Source: Fonticula-like sp. SCN 57-25
Taxonomy: Eukaryota; Nucleariida; Rotosphaerida
DNA length: 64,000 bases
Direction of reading: 5' to 3'
Assembly (NCBI GenBank): GCA_001724245.1
Contig: MEDX01000019.1
Span: forward strand, 1 to 64,000
Shown piece after piece: positions 21,123 through 32,515 of this stretch; the first letter of the stretch is position 1, and the number at the start of each line of letters is the position of its first letter. The notes beneath the pieces are model-generated. The model searched no databases. It was not told the DNA's origin and worked only from the letters and a program-made list of their open reading frames with translations. The position numbers and the translations under genes are program-made.

Positions 21123-23063
21123 TCACCTTGGCTTACTCTGCTGCGCCATCAACGTCGTCCTCACCGCATTCTGAATCCTCGTAAAATCACTCAACGTCCC
21201 CTTTCTCGCCGCCGCCACCATCCGCCCAAGCTCTTCCCCGGCATCGCCATTAAACACTTTCGGGAAAAAAACAAACGATAAAAGTTCATTTACGCTTTTT
21301 TGGAGCGCCGCGTGCGCGTTTTGGGCGGCCAATTTGTCGCGTTCGGCGCGCGCGGCGGCCGATTTGGCTTCGTCGAGTTGGCGTTGAAGGGCGGCGGTGG
21401 AGGCGGAAAGGGCGGCGGCGGTGGATTTGTGGCGGTCGGCTTCGTCGCGGAGGAGGGAGGCGTCGCGTTCCCACGCGGCGAGGCGGTGTTGGGCGTCGTC
21501 GCGGGCGGAGGAAGCTGATTGGGCGTTAGAAATGGGTGGCCAATCAGGAAGAATAGTTTGAAAATGACACAAAAGTGACCAAAAAATACGAAAGTACGAA
21601 AGAAAAACCACAAACGTAATCAATAAAGTGACAAAAAGGTACGATAAAATAACAAAAAGTGCGACAAAAGTGACCATAAATGTGTCCATTTACGATAAAA
21701 AGTGACCAATAACGTACCTGAATCAAAGAGGATGCGCATCTCGGCAAAGAGCGCCTCCAGGTCGCGCGTCGGCTGCCTCGACAACGTCGGCTGCGATTGA
21801 CTGCAAAATACGTTAAAAACAAGCAAAATAGATATAAAAATGCGTACTTGGCGACGATATTTGCGTCAAGAGGATTTGTTCGAACTGCCACGACGCGATT
21901 CGCATTCACAATTTCCTTTCTCTTTTCCTTTTCCTTTTCCTTCTTCTTCTCTTTCTCCTTTTCCTTTTCCTTTTCCGTCTCTGGCTCCTTTCTCTTGTCC
22001 TTTTCCGTATCAATCTCCTTCCTCTTCTCCTTGTCCATGTCCGGCTCCTTTTCCTTTTTCTTCTCCTTCTTTTCCTTCTTCTCTCTTTCCCTTTCCTTTT
22101 CCTTTTCTTTTTCTTTTTCTTTTTCTTTTTCCTTGCCGCGCAGCCCATCGTCATCGATCAAAATCACCGAGCTCTCGCCGCTCTCGACCGCGCCAATCTG
22201 CTTCTCCTGCTGAGGCGCCCCAAGCGGCATCGGCGCACTTCTAATGGCCATCATTGGCTTGTGCGGCGGCGGCGGAACGACCGCCTTGCGCGGCAACGGC
22301 GCAGCCTGAAGTTCGACGGCGTAAAAGACGCTGGCGGTGGCGTCAGAGGAGGAAGAAGTGCGGTCAAGCTTGGCCGCCTTGGAGGGACGATCGGCGCCGC
22401 CGTCCTCGAGCGCGCGCTTTGACGGCATGGCAAGGTGGGCGCTACAGTGTGCGTAAAAGTTTTGCCGCGTGGCGGCGGTGTCGCCGGGCGCGTTCGAGAG
22501 GCTGTTGATGCGGCGCGCACAGGATGCGTGGATGGAGGAATCGCAGTTGGAGACGGCGCAGCGGATCATCGTGCCTTCGGCGCGCTGACAAACGCCGCAG
22601 CGCTAAAATGCACAGTCAGCGAATGAAAGGGGAAAAGGCGGACGTACGGATGCGGGGAGTGGTGAGGCGGCGCCGGCGATCCGCGAGGGATCGTAGAGCA
22701 TACAGACGCAGTGGGCGAGGCCAGGCATCGTGTTGCAAAAGGCGTAGGGGCCTTTGCTGCCGTTGCACTTGACGCAGGTGATGGTGCGTGTGTCCTTGTT
22801 GGCGGAGCACGCGTCGCATTTTGATGCGCTGCTCTTGAGGAATATTGTCATGCACGCTAAGGGCACGTGAGCGTTCCATGGGAGGGACAAAAAGATCGTA
22901 CCATAGTGAATTGAAACGCCGCACGTTCCCTCTGCAAAAAAATCAGGCTGAGTTATTCGTAACATGATATAGTGTACGTACTGCATCGCACGGGCCGCGC
23001 GCCGCTCGCTGAGACGACTTGCAAGCATACATCGCACGCGTCATCGCCGCCGCCGTCGCCCAT
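21123..23063 (-). CDS. PHD-zinc knuckle-extended PHD (PZP) chromatin reader
   Basis: Six exons (23063-22982, 22931-22902, 22856-22648, 22602-21848, 21800-21718, 21514-21123) join in frame to 516 residues. The first four build a PZP module. It has CDVC, VRCKGTCGVSIHYAC, then KCDAC..ITCVKC knuckle, then FCNTMPGLAHCVC, CGVC, GTMIRC..C, HASCA and FYAHCSAH. This order is that of the AF10/AF17, BRPF and JADE families, which read the histone H3 tail. A long Lys/Glu linker and a C-terminal coiled coil (residues about 390-460) follow, as AF10-type proteins use for partner binding. A 37-nt intron in the last exon is possible, but splicing it would end the frame early. The E-box-containing promoter is shared with the next gene. 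Confidence 0.82.
21905..22136. repeat. Hexanucleotide TTTTCC microsatellite coding Lys/Glu
   Basis: Runs of TTTTCC/TTCTCC (plus strand) encode KEKEKE and KEKDKRKE repeats in the linker of the PZP protein. Slippage in units of six keeps the frame. Confidence 0.85.
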
Positions 23064-23149
23064 GATGTTGGCACACAACGTTGATCAAGTCTGATTGGTT
23101 CGAGCGTTTGGCGCCAAATAACCACGTGGCCGTTGTTGAATGGAGTGCA
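23064..23149. promoter_or_regulatory. Bidirectional promoter of the PZP gene and the 23.2-kb gene
   Basis: Eighty-six bp hold CTGATTGG at 23091-23098 and CCACGTGG at 23122-23129, the CCAAT-type and E-box-type words of other promoters here. Confidence 0.6.
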
Positions 23150-23794
23150 ATGTCGGCGGGGAGCAGGGACGCGCTGCTGCAATGGCGGGCAAAGATGACG
23201 AGCTGCGATGAGCTGGCGTTCGTCGGTGATGCCGACGGAGGGTGGATAGCGGACGAGGCAATGCCCGACTTTGATGTCGACGATGTAATGTCGGACGACG
23301 AGGAACCCGATGCTGCTGTGCCCGATGTTGTGATGGTGGCGCCGTCGACCCACAGTGATCTCCTCTCGAGCGAAGTGTTTGTCGATCTTCCTGCTGATCT
23401 CGACGTGTCAATTTCACTGGACGAGGTTTCTTTTATCGGCGAGTCCAGCGGCGGCCTTCCGTTCCTTTCCGAAGAGCCGCCGCCATTCGCGAGCTCGCCT
23501 CCAAAGCATGCCGACGCGGGATCCCGCCTTGTACTCCTGACGGAATATATCGCGCCACCCGAGCAGCCCGACTCGCCATTCGAGTCAGTGGAGCGGCCAG
23601 AATCACTGGACGCGTCAATTGAACTCGACCCCCTTTTAGATTCAATTAGCGAAGCAGACAACGCTGATGCCGGTGAAGACTACGAGGCGCTGGACGCGCT
23701 GATCCGCCGCATGATGACATGCGCCCCCGCATCGTCATTAGAAGACCGCTTTGACCGGCGATTCATGCTCCACCGAGCTCAACTCTGCGTGTAA
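23150..23794 (+). CDS. Unknown acidic protein, 214 residues
   Basis: This is a single exon. ATG 23150 is the first Met after the promoter boxes; the open frame upstream has no ATG. The protein is strongly acidic, with many Asp, Glu, Ser and Pro, and looks largely disordered. Only the last about 45 residues (EDYEALDALIRRMM.. to LEDRFDRRFML) look like a small conserved helical segment. No family is recognised. GC-rich codon choice like its neighbours supports a real gene. Confidence 0.6.
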   Translation: MSAGSRDALLQWRAKMTSCDELAFVGDADGGWIADEAMPDFDVDDVMSDDEEPDAAVPDVVMVAPSTHSDLLSSEVFVDLPADLDVSISLDEVSFIGESSGGLPFLSEEPPPFASSPPKHADAGSRLVLLTEYIAPPEQPDSPFESVERPESLDASIELDPLLDSISEADNADAGEDYEALDALIRRMMTCAPASSLEDRFDRRFMLHRAQLCV

Positions 23795-24032
23795 CACCAC
23801 TCATGTACCATTCCCATGCATTCAATGAACCTTTTTGCCATATTCAATTTGGGATCACGCCATCATCGACTGGATGCACAAACTCAATATGTTATGCTTA
23901 CTATAAATTATATTATTCATCAAGAAAATATGTCTCGTTCCTGTGAAATTGAGCGTTCCACTCTGCCAATCAACGAAAAAAAGCATTGCTCCTCAACTAT
24001 GGCCATATCTGATATGAAAAAAAAAAATCCGC
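23795..24032. other. Convergent 3' region
   Basis: AT-rich DNA between the acidic-protein gene and the SOD gene, with an A run at about 24018-24027. No feature is supported beyond 3' ends. Confidence 0.4.
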
Positions 24033-26954
24033 TTACGCGGTAAACGCAGCGGCAACAGCCACAATAGCAGCGGCAGCCACGACGAGCGGCGCCACGCCAG
24101 CGTACGACGCGCCAGATCCGGTCGGGGTCGGCGTCACAGACGGCGGGACGGTCGGCGGCGGCGTCAGACCAGGAACTACCAATCAGAAACAAGCATTTCA
24201 CATGTTAGCCAATCACGCTTTAGGTTATATGTGCACGCACCCTTGCTGAAGCCAACGACGCACTGCGCCATGCGGGAGCCAGCGTTGCCGGTGGGCTGCG
24301 TCGTGCAGTCATCGGGGTTGGAGTGGATGATGAAGCCGTGGCCGAGCGCGCTGCTCTTGCCGGTCGGCGAAAGACTACGCAAAATATTATGGTCAGTATG
24401 GGACGGAAGGTACAGGCAATTCACATAATATGTATCATCACATTACCACGATAATGTTTCCTCATAGAATATAATACACACCACAAATTGCTCAATACAT
24501 TTTTAACCATATTTCCATCATTATCCACTCCCGCCATTTCCCGCCACTTTTCTTTTGCGTACGTAAGCAGGTGAGTCGTAACGTTGGCATTAACAACACC
24601 GCCAGTCGACGCCTCAATGTTGCCGAGATCGCCCGCGTGGCGCACCTCGGGGTCGCAGCCGTGCGCCGTGTTGGACGGGTTAAAGTGACCGCCGGTCTTG
24701 GAGCCGCCGGCCGTATCGCTGACGTCACCAAAGGCGTGCACGTGGAAGCCGTGGATAGAAGAAGCGACAAAGTCGCGCGCGGAGACGGACACGTGGACGC
24801 CGGCGTCGGAGGGCGTGAGGCGGATGGTGCCGCGGACATTGGAGCTGTTGATGTCTTCGAGGACGCACGTGGCCTCGTAGTCGGTCACTGAATGGTGTGT
24901 CAGCGAAGAGAACAAAAGGAAGAGCGAAAAAGACTCAGTAGACAATGACGAAATATACAAAAGATAGGCATAAATAGACAGATATTGACCAGAACACAAC
25001 CAAATGTAGTCCATCGAAATCGACTTCAAAACATATACAATAAACATCAACTGTACCGATGGGCGGCGACACGACGGTAGTAGCGAGGGGCGACTCGAAC
25101 GCGTAGCCAACAACGCCAGCCATGAGAATGTTGCCAACTATAACACGTCAGCAAAAAAAAACATTTAAGTTCATCGGCACGTACCGTTGTAGCTAGCATC
25201 GCACGAGTCGACGTGCGATGAGAGGGACACACCGCGGCCGATAATAAAGCCGCTCGACGACGCGTCCAGCCTACAAATACGTTAGCCTAACCACATGGCA
25301 ACACACTCGCGTACGAAGAAAGAGGCGAAAACATGACAGCGTTGGCGCCAGTGGTCGCCGTATACTGCACATTGCCGAGGCCGCCAGCCTCGCCCGACGA
25401 GCCGCAGCCGTGCGGCGCGTCAGTCGGGTTGAAAACGCTGCCGAGATGCGCCGCGCGGCCGTCGGTCATGTCACCGAGCGTGTGAATGTGCACGCTGAGC
25501 GTCGTGTCGGCCGTAAAAGTGCCAGTGGGAATGTTCAAAACGTGGACGGCGGACGGGCGGCCGTTGTTGAAAACGCGGTGCGACTCGACGGTGGCGTACG
25601 CGCCGGCGGCAAAGGACGTGCCGGCGGCGGGGCGGAGGCGGGCGATGGAGTGCGCGTCGGGGATGGCGGCGGAGCCGCGGATGCCAATCACGCCGGCGGC
25701 GAACGGCGTGCTGCCGCGGTTGCCGTCGGGGACGGTCGTGCAGTCGTCCGAGCCAAAGACGCCGACGCCGCGGCCGACAATGTAGGCGCTGCTGCGTTTG
25801 AGGAGGAGAGCGCCGTCAGGGATGGCGACGCTCGCGCTGTAGACAATGCCGTCGGCGGAGGCGACAAAGTTGCCGAGGAAGCCGTGAATGCTCGTGCAGG
25901 CGGGGGAAGCGCTGGTAGGGTCAAAGATGGCGGCGTTGCTGAGGTCAGAAATGTCGCCGGCGGCGAGGACGTAGACGGAGCAGCGCTCGTTGGCGCCGAG
26001 GCCGGAGAGGAAGACGGTGGCGGTGAGGGTGGCGCCGTCGGAAGTCTCCTTGAAGGTGACCTGGCCGTTGACGTTGGCGCCGCGGAGGATGGCGACGGCG
26101 GACAGGAGGTCGCTCGTCACGGCTAAAGAGGGTGTCAGAAGCAAAAAAACTACGGTATTCTCAAAATGGCGCACCCGGAGGCGTAACGTTGGCGGGCTCC
26201 TCGGAGGAGCTCTTGATACCGATGACACCGGTGAGGAGGCGCGAGCCGGCATTGCCGGTAGGCTGGGTCACGCAATCGTCGGCAGCCGAGTGCACGACAA
26301 TCATGCGGCCGAGAATGTACGAGGTGCTGTTGGCGTCGAGCGAAGCGCCCTGGCTGACAAACATCTTGGAGCCGGTGCCATCGGCGCCGATCTCAATGTT
26401 GCCCTAAGGGATGCGTTAGAAAGAGGAGCGATGACGTCGACGCACGAGATCGCCAGCGTGGCGAGGGCCGGTGCAGGCGTGGGAGAGGCCTTCGGGGTTG
26501 TAGTGGCCGCCAGCAGCAGAGCCGTCGGTGCTAGCGAGATCGCCAAACTGGTGCAGGTGGACGCCGAGGGTGCGGCCTAGCGACGAGGCTTAGCAGGGAA
26601 GTGTGTGGGGGGAGAGGGGGGAGAGAAGCAAAAAGAGACGAAAAAAGATACAATAAAGTGAAGAAAAACGTACTCGCAGGCATGCCAGAAAGGGAAACTT
26701 CAACAGAAATGCCGGCCGTCTATTAAAACACCGTTAGCGAGATCGAGCTGCGAAGCGTCGACGCACGGTGTTGGTCAAAAGAACGGTGCCCGAGCATGTC
26801 GTGCATCCCGCCGTCGGAGTCAGCTTTGCAACAAAAGTGGGAAAAGCTAAAAGATCGTGCTGGTCAGTAAAATAAAAATATATTTTCGCGCGCGCGCAAA
26901 CGCACCGCTGGCCGTAGCCGCCAGCGCAAGCAGCAGAAGCGCCGCCGCCTTCAT
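24033..26954 (-). CDS. Secreted four-domain Cu/Zn superoxide dismutase, GPI-type tail
   Basis: Ten or more exons join in frame; most introns begin GTGCG or GTACG. A classic signal peptide opens it (MKAAALLLLALAATASA). Four SOD-type domains follow. Domain 1 (to about 26140) keeps the metal ligands: GVHLHQFGD, GGHYNP, SHAC, RHAGDLGN, VVHS, and NAGSR with the guiding Arg. Domain 2 (about 26120-25650) has lost all of them (VYVLAAGD, IFDP, SPAC, HGFLGN, VFGS). Domain 3 (about 25650-25070) keeps VHIHTLGD and PHGC but loses others (VFNP, GGLGN). Domain 4 (about 24895-24240) is again complete (FHVHAFGD, GGHFNP, AHGC, RHAGDLGN, FIIHS, NAGSR). A Pro/Thr stalk and hydrophobic end fit a GPI anchor. It would dismutate extracellular superoxide through domains 1 and 4. 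Confidence 0.85.
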
Positions 26955-27523
26955 GTTGTCCCTGAAGAAGAGACGCTTAGCAGGAACGCGCGTGTTTGAT
27001 TGGTTCAGAATGAACGACTCATTTATGTTTATCCACGTGGCCTACATTTTTGTTTGATTTTTCTTTTCGGTGAACAGCCGCTGCGAATTATGTATCAAAA
27101 ATATAACTAAAATACGAAAATACGCTATGGAAAGCACTCTTTCTCGCATTGTTCTTTTATTTTTTTGATACTCGCCCAACTCGATTATTCAAATATGCAA
27201 TGAAACCTGATCATCCATGATCTATCAATGCAACCATACTGGGTATTCTCTTTCATGTCTATATTTGATTGATCAGGTCGTGTTTGACGGCGTTTTCTTA
27301 GCGTAGGCACCTACTCAGTCGATGGACATACAAAACAAGTGCATATGGGCATCTCCTTATGCACCCATCACTATTTATGCGTTTACACAGAGTCAACAAC
27401 ACCTTGTTCGTTTCAATGCACTGAAGTCCAATCTAAAAAGTCTCCTTTATTGGCATCATAAACAAACAATCACCAAAACATTACTTTTATATACAAACTA
27501 GTCGGTCTCTTCTTCCTTCCACC
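26955..27523. other. Intergenic, SOD promoter and NOG2 3' region
   Basis: 569 bp with no gene. CCACGTGG occurs at about 27031-27038, roughly 80 bp upstream of the SOD start. The remainder is AT-rich with no repeat or RNA that I can support. Confidence 0.45.
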
Positions 27524-29626
27524 TCACCTGCGCGCCCCACCACGCCCGCCGCGCCCGCCGCGCCCAGCCGGCTTGCGCGCACGCTCGCCCACCTGCGCCG
27601 CCTTCATCGCCGCCTTGACACCCGCCGACTTGCGGTTCTTGTTCTTGACATTGACGCGGTCATAGTAGCGGTCGCCGACCTTTTGCTTATTGGTCGTCAT
27701 GCGCTTCTCCTTCTTGGGCGCGCGCTCCTCTCCCTCATCATCGCTGGCGGGCGCCTCGACCTCCTCGGCCTCGTCGGCACTGTCGCCGCGCACATCCTCA
27801 TCATCTTCCTCATCATCATCACCAACAGTGACGTCAGCAACCGATTCCTCCTCAGCCTCTTCCTCAGCCTCTTCTTCCTCTTCGGCCTCCTCCTCGGCCT
27901 TGCGCTTCCGCGTGGCGGCCGTCGCGGCCTCTGCCTTGCGCTTGGGCGTCCGCTTCTTGGCCACGTTCTCAATGTCCTCCTCGCCGTCGGCGTCGTTGAA
28001 CACCTCGTCCCAGTCAATGTCGCCGGCGTCGGCGCCGTCCGCGTCTTCGTCGACGGCCTCGCCAGTCTTCATGTCCTGCTCAGAGAACTCGCTCGAGACG
28101 CTAATCTTGCCAAAGATCTGCTTGACGGCAGGGACGGGCGCGGCCGAAACAGTCTCCTCAGTAGCTTCGGCCGTCTGCGCGGCCTCGGCGGCCTCTGCGG
28201 CGGCGGCGAGGGCGGCGGCGCGCTCCGGCGGCGACTTGTAGTACGGGATGCGCCCCCTGATCCAGTCGTTGAGCACCATGCGCGCGGCCGTGGTGCAGTC
28301 GGGCTCGGCGCCCTTGAGCAGCTTGCCCGCCTTGCGCGCGACGGCGCCGAGGAACTCTGTCGGCGAACCCCAGTTGTCGATGCCGTACGTGCGCACCATG
28401 TACTCGTGCTTGACGCGCTCGAGCACTTCGGGGATGTGGAACTCGGGGTCCTTGAGGTTCTCAATGCGAACAACGCCCTTGAGGACAATGTCAGACTCGC
28501 TGTCGCCCGTCGGGTAGACAACGCCGGGGCAGTCGATGAGGTAGAGGCGGCGCATCAAAGTGATGTACTGCCACACCTTGGTCTCGCCGGGGATCGGGGC
28601 GACCTTGCACACCTTCTTCTTGCGAAGCGTGTTGATGATGGACGACTTGCCGACATTAGGGTAGCCAATAAAGCCAACGCTGATCTGCTTCTTGTCGCCA
28701 TGGAGCTTGCCAAACTGGCGGAGAAGCTGGATCAGAGAGCCCTTACCGAAGGGGTTGGTGATCGAGGCGTGGAAGGCCAGCGTGGGGTACTCGGCAGAGA
28801 GCGTCTGGACCCAGCGCGCGGTGGCCCACGGCGGGACAAGATCGCACTTGTTCAGGACAAGCACGACGTGCTTGTGGGGGCACTCCTTGCGAATGTGCTG
28901 CTCGGCGTGGAAGCAGCGCGTGCCCATCGGGTCGCGCGCATCGAGCACCTGCACGACCACATCAGAAGAGTCAATAACCTTGTACAGCTCGCCCCAAATG
29001 CGCTTCGACTGGCCCTTGGAGAAGATGGGGTCCATCGCCTCGTCGCGCGCGTCGAGCGTGCCGGCGGCGGTTTTGCGATCAGTGTCCTTGTCAGAGCTGT
29101 AGCTGTCGCCCTGCGTGGCGGCCTTGCTGGCGAGATCTTCCATCGTGGAAAGGCTCATGCGCGGGCGCTTGCGGAGCGCCTTGGGGCCAAAGGTCTTGTC
29201 AAAGGACTCCACCTCGAGGAGGTTCATCTTGGTCTGCTTGGTGGAATCAAGCAGCAAGCTCATGGGGAGCTTGTGCTGACGCAGGAGAACCTGGTAGGGA
29301 TCGTGGACGCGCTTGCCCATCTCCTCGCGGAACGAGGTCAGCTCGTTCTGGCCGACGACGCGCGTGTTGCCGAACCAGCGGCGGTCGGGCTGAATGCGGA
29401 CCGGGCCCGTCTCGCTCGACTGGAGCGTCGCGGCGCGAACAAGCGAGCCGCGCTCATCGCGCACGGCCTTGCCCTTGGTGTACATCTTGAGGCGCTTCAG
29501 CTTTGAGCCGCTGCGGTAGAAATTCTCGCCCTTGTTAATAGGCGCGAGGGCATTCTGCGGGCCCGTCGTGCGGACGCCGCCGATCTTGCCATGCGTGGCG
29601 CGCTCCTTATCCTTGCTCTTGGCCAT
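27524..29626 (-). CDS. NOG2: Nucleolar GTP-binding protein 2 (NOG2/GNL2)
   Basis: This is a single exon of 700 residues; the start at 29626 gives MAKSKDKER. The N-terminal NGP1NT region is clear ([22 protein letters not shown]). The GTPase domain is circularly permuted: NKCDLVP (G4), then GYPNVGKSS (G1) and DCPGVVYP (G3). This is the YlqF/NOG class pattern. [10 protein letters not shown] precedes G4. The C-terminal about 200 residues alternate acidic and basic blocks and end in an RGG-type RGGRGGRGG tail. NOG2 licenses late 60S particles before export. It shares a 198-bp divergent promoter with the RhoGEF gene. Confidence 0.95.
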   Translation of the reverse strand: MAKSKDKERATHGKIGGVRTTGPQNALAPINKGENFYRSGSKLKRLKMYTKGKAVRDERGSLVRAATLQSSETGPVRIQPDRRWFGNTRVVGQNELTSFREEMGKRVHDPYQVLLRQHKLPMSLLLDSTKQTKMNLLEVESFDKTFGPKALRKRPRMSLSTMEDLASKAATQGDSYSSDKDTDRKTAAGTLDARDEAMDPIFSKGQSKRIWGELYKVIDSSDVVVQVLDARDPMGTRCFHAEQHIRKECPHKHVVLVLNKCDLVPPWATARWVQTLSAEYPTLAFHASITNPFGKGSLIQLLRQFGKLHGDKKQISVGFIGYPNVGKSSIINTLRKKKVCKVAPIPGETKVWQYITLMRRLYLIDCPGVVYPTGDSESDIVLKGVVRIENLKDPEFHIPEVLERVKHEYMVRTYGIDNWGSPTEFLGAVARKAGKLLKGAEPDCTTAARMVLNDWIRGRIPYYKSPPERAAALAAAAEAAEAAQTAEATEETVSAAPVPAVKQIFGKISVSSEFSEQDMKTGEAVDEDADGADAGDIDWDEVFNDADGEEDIENVAKKRTPKRKAEAATAATRKRKAEEEAEEEEEAEEEAEEESVADVTVGDDDEEDDEDVRGDSADEAEEVEAPASDDEGEERAPKKEKRMTTNKQKVGDRYYDRVNVKNKNRKSAGVKAAMKAAQVGERARKPAGRGGRGGRGGARR

Positions 29627-29824
29627 CGCGATGACCTCTCCACGCCACGTGTGGAAACAAGAGCAAACTAGTTTGCAATCTGAAAACTGCAAACTCGTTT
29701 GAAGCAGTCATTGAGGAGCGCGCTGATTGGTCGACGCCGCGCATTCCATTTGCGTTGACGAGGAGATCAAAGGCCGACGGTGGGCTAGCTGCAAAACCAT
29801 TTTGCGGCCACCGTACTGCCGACA
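29627..29824. promoter_or_regulatory. Bidirectional promoter of NOG2 and RhoGEF
   Basis: Contains CCACGTGTGG (29645-29654), about 20 bp upstream of the NOG2 ATG, and GCTGATTGG (29722-29730). A direct pair of GTTTGCAA/AACTCGTTTG words lies between them. Confidence 0.55.
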
Positions 29825-32187
29825 ATGTCGACCTCACCGAGTTCGCCGACTGGGCATCTGGTGCGCATTTGTGCATCTTTTCATATATTTATCATACTAA
29901 TCTGATGTTTTGCAGCCCTGGGCGACCGATCCTGCCGCCGAGCCGCGCCGCACCATTGCAGATCTTGAAACACCAATCCCCGAGCGCGCCGTCACAGTAC
30001 GCCGCGCCCGCCTTATTATAATTTGCTCATGTTTTTCTTTTAGACACTTTCTGCCTTGAAACATGTGAAAACCGCACGCTTTGGCCATCTCAAGCTGCAG
30101 CAAAAGGGCACATCAGTGCTGGGCTTTGTAAAGTCGCTGCTCGGCCTGAGCTCGTGCGTCATTGTCGTGACGCGCCAGCGCTACTATCTATTCAAGGACT
30201 GGAGCGACGAGAGCGCGCCGTGCCTTGTGAGCGTCTCGCTGGTCGACGCTCTCATTCGCCAGATGGACGAATCGTTCACATTCTGCGTCCTCGAGGCTGG
30301 TCTGCCGGCGGATCGGCAGTGGGACGTGACCGCCCCATCGGTGACAGAGTACCGCGCGTGGATCAACGCTCTTCAGCAGGGCTCCAGGGCTCACTTGGAG
30401 CAGCGCCGTCAGGTACGTTTGGGTAGTTTGGACAAACATGGGAAAGTGCAGCGATTTCGTCGATGAACAATATTTTTTGGGCATGTTTGTTGTGCAATTC
30501 ACCTTTTGAATGTGTTTTCCTCTTTTTTTGATCGCCTTTTCGCCTTTTTCTGCCACTTTTCTGCCGTATTTACTTACTTTTCTCTCCAGTACGTCCTTCG
30601 CTACGTCGTGCTTGTGCAAAAAAACGTCCGCCGCCACCAGCAGCGCAAGCGCTTCCTCTGCGCCGTCTCCTACGTCACTCTCTGCCAGAGCAACGTGCGC
30701 ACCAACCAGGCCCGCCGCGCCTACCTCCTTTCCCGCCGCCGCGTCATCCTCGTGCAGAGCCTCGCGCGCCGCTGGATCGCCCAGCGCGTCTTCATGCAGA
30801 TGCGCCTCCGCAGCAACATTTCCAAATTCCACGCGCACCGCACAAACGTCGTCAAGGAGCTTCGCGACACCGAAGCGAGCTACATTGCCGACCTTGACAC
30901 TGTCATTAAAGTGTTTTTGAAGCCGCTTCGGTCGTTTTTCCCCGCCGAAGCGCCGCCCGCCGTCGTCCACAACCCTTCCCGCCTCGCCTTTTCCCCCCCG
31001 ACGAGCCCCGCGGCCGCGTCGCCGTCGCCGACCGTCTCGCGAAAGGACAAGTCGGCGCTCAAGGAAAAAGACGCCGTCACGGCCGACGACATTGCGGCTA
31101 TTTTTAGCACCATTGAGGATATTCGCGCAAAGCATGGGCCGGTGCTCGCCGCGTTTGATGACGTGCTCAAGGGGTGGAACGAGACGACGACAGTGTCGCA
31201 GATTTTGCTCGAGATGACGGCGTGGATTCCAGAGTGTTATGTGCCGTACTGCAACAACTATGAGAATGCGACGCACGTGCTCGAGTACTGCAAGAGGAAT
31301 GAAAAGTTTATGAAGGTGATTGATGCGGGGTCGGGGTTGAAGGCGGCAAAGAAGCTCGACTTGTTTTCGTTCTTGATCATGCCAGTGCAGCGGTACGAAC
31401 ATAGGAAAATTAGGAGGTAAAAGGGAAGAAGAATAGGCTATAAGTGTTGATTTGCTGTGAAAAGAGTCATGAAAGTGTTGTTTTTAATACCTTTTTGACG
31501 TTCAAATAATGTGTGAAGTGTCATTTATACTACCTTAGTGACAAAGTGAATACTTTATTCTAATCCACATTGTACCTAACCACTCCCCTTCAGTGTCCCC
31601 CGCTACATCCTCCTCCTCAAAGACCTTCTCAAGCGCACGTGGCCCGAACACCCCGACTACGCCGGCCTCACCCTCGCCATCGCCGAACTTTCCCGCGTTG
31701 CCAAGCAACTCAACGAAGCCAAACGCCGCGACGAAAACCGCCGCAAGATGGCCGCCCTCAAGCAGCGCTTTGCCACGACGACCGCCCTCAGCGACGTTGT
31801 TGCGGATGACGTGGCATGTTTGCATGAGGGGCCCGTCGAAGTGCGCGTTGGTGACGGGCCGTCGGTAAAGTCGTACCTGTTGCTATTTTCGGACTCGCTT
31901 ATTATTTCAAAGCGGACGACGGAAAGGGGGCTCGATCCAAAGAGCAGGTCGTTTGTAAAGACGTACAGGTTTTCGGATGCGGCCGTGCTGCAATTGACCG
32001 ATGTTTCGTCGGTTACAAAGTCACCTACGGACGTCAGCGGTGCGTATGGCCACGTGGAAAATGTTTTGCTTACTCTTTTTTAGCTTTTAATCTTGTGGCG
32101 GCGGGCAAGCCGTACAGGTTCTGTGCAAAGACACAGGCCGAGGCGGACGAGTGGGTCAAGGAACTTAAAACGGTTCATTCGCCGTGA
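29825..32187 (+). CDS. Dbl-family RhoGEF with PH, IQ motifs, DH and PH
   Basis: Six exons (29825-29860, 29916-29996, 30044-30412, 30590-31392, 31594-32039, 32083-32187). Order of parts: short leader, PH-like domain (KTARFGHLKLQQKG to ITEYRAW-type end), three or more IQ-like helices (VQKNVRRHQQRKRF, CQSNVRTNQARRAY, VQSLARRWIAQR), and a DH domain. The DH domain opens with RTNVVKELRDTEASYIADL and has the family signature FLIMPVQRVPRYILLLKDLL across an intron. A C-terminal PH follows (SYLLLFSDSLIISKR to EADEWVKELK). It loads GTP on Rho-type GTPases; IQ motifs suggest calmodulin control. The last exon is out of frame by one base if the consensus donor at 32040 is used. A GTCAGC donor or a one-base error in the GGCGGGCGGG run at about 32097-32105 would restore it. 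Confidence 0.82.
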
Positions 32188-32515
32188 GCATGGCCACGTG
32201 GGTAAGTGGGTGTACAGTATGTGGCATATCAGTTTGTGCCGGTGTTTTTTTAGTATGGTGCGGTTTATCAATGGCATGCAGTTTTTTATAGTATGCAATT
32301 CAGGATTTGCTCAAATACAAAGTAGTTTATGTCGATTCACAGTTGATAATATATCATAGTGGAAATCGTAAGAGCTTGCTGCGAGTGTTGCTATCTTTTT
32401 TTAATACTTTTATGGCTTTTCAGTGAAGCAAAGATCATTATTCATGCATCGTCCATTGATCCAATGATCGATCATATTACGACCACGTGAACGACAAATC
32501 ACGTGACGTTGTACG
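32188..32515. promoter_or_regulatory. Spacer with E-boxes before the carrier gene
   Basis: The proximal part holds CACGTGA at 32484-32490 and TCACGTGAC at 32499-32507, only 9-26 bp before the carrier ATG. The remainder is AT-rich 3' sequence of the RhoGEF gene, without further features. Confidence 0.55.

Noticed and set aside
21246-21296. 37-nt intron in the last PZP exon (GTAAATG..AAAG)
   Set aside because: Splicing would shift the frame to an early stop, while the unspliced frame gives a sensible C-terminus; the donor also lacks the window's GTRCG form.
27683-29506. 607-residue open frame on the plus strand
   Set aside because: It is the exact antisense of NOG2; the product is Leu/Val/Ala/Arg-rich without a recognisable domain, as expected from GC-rich codons read backwards.
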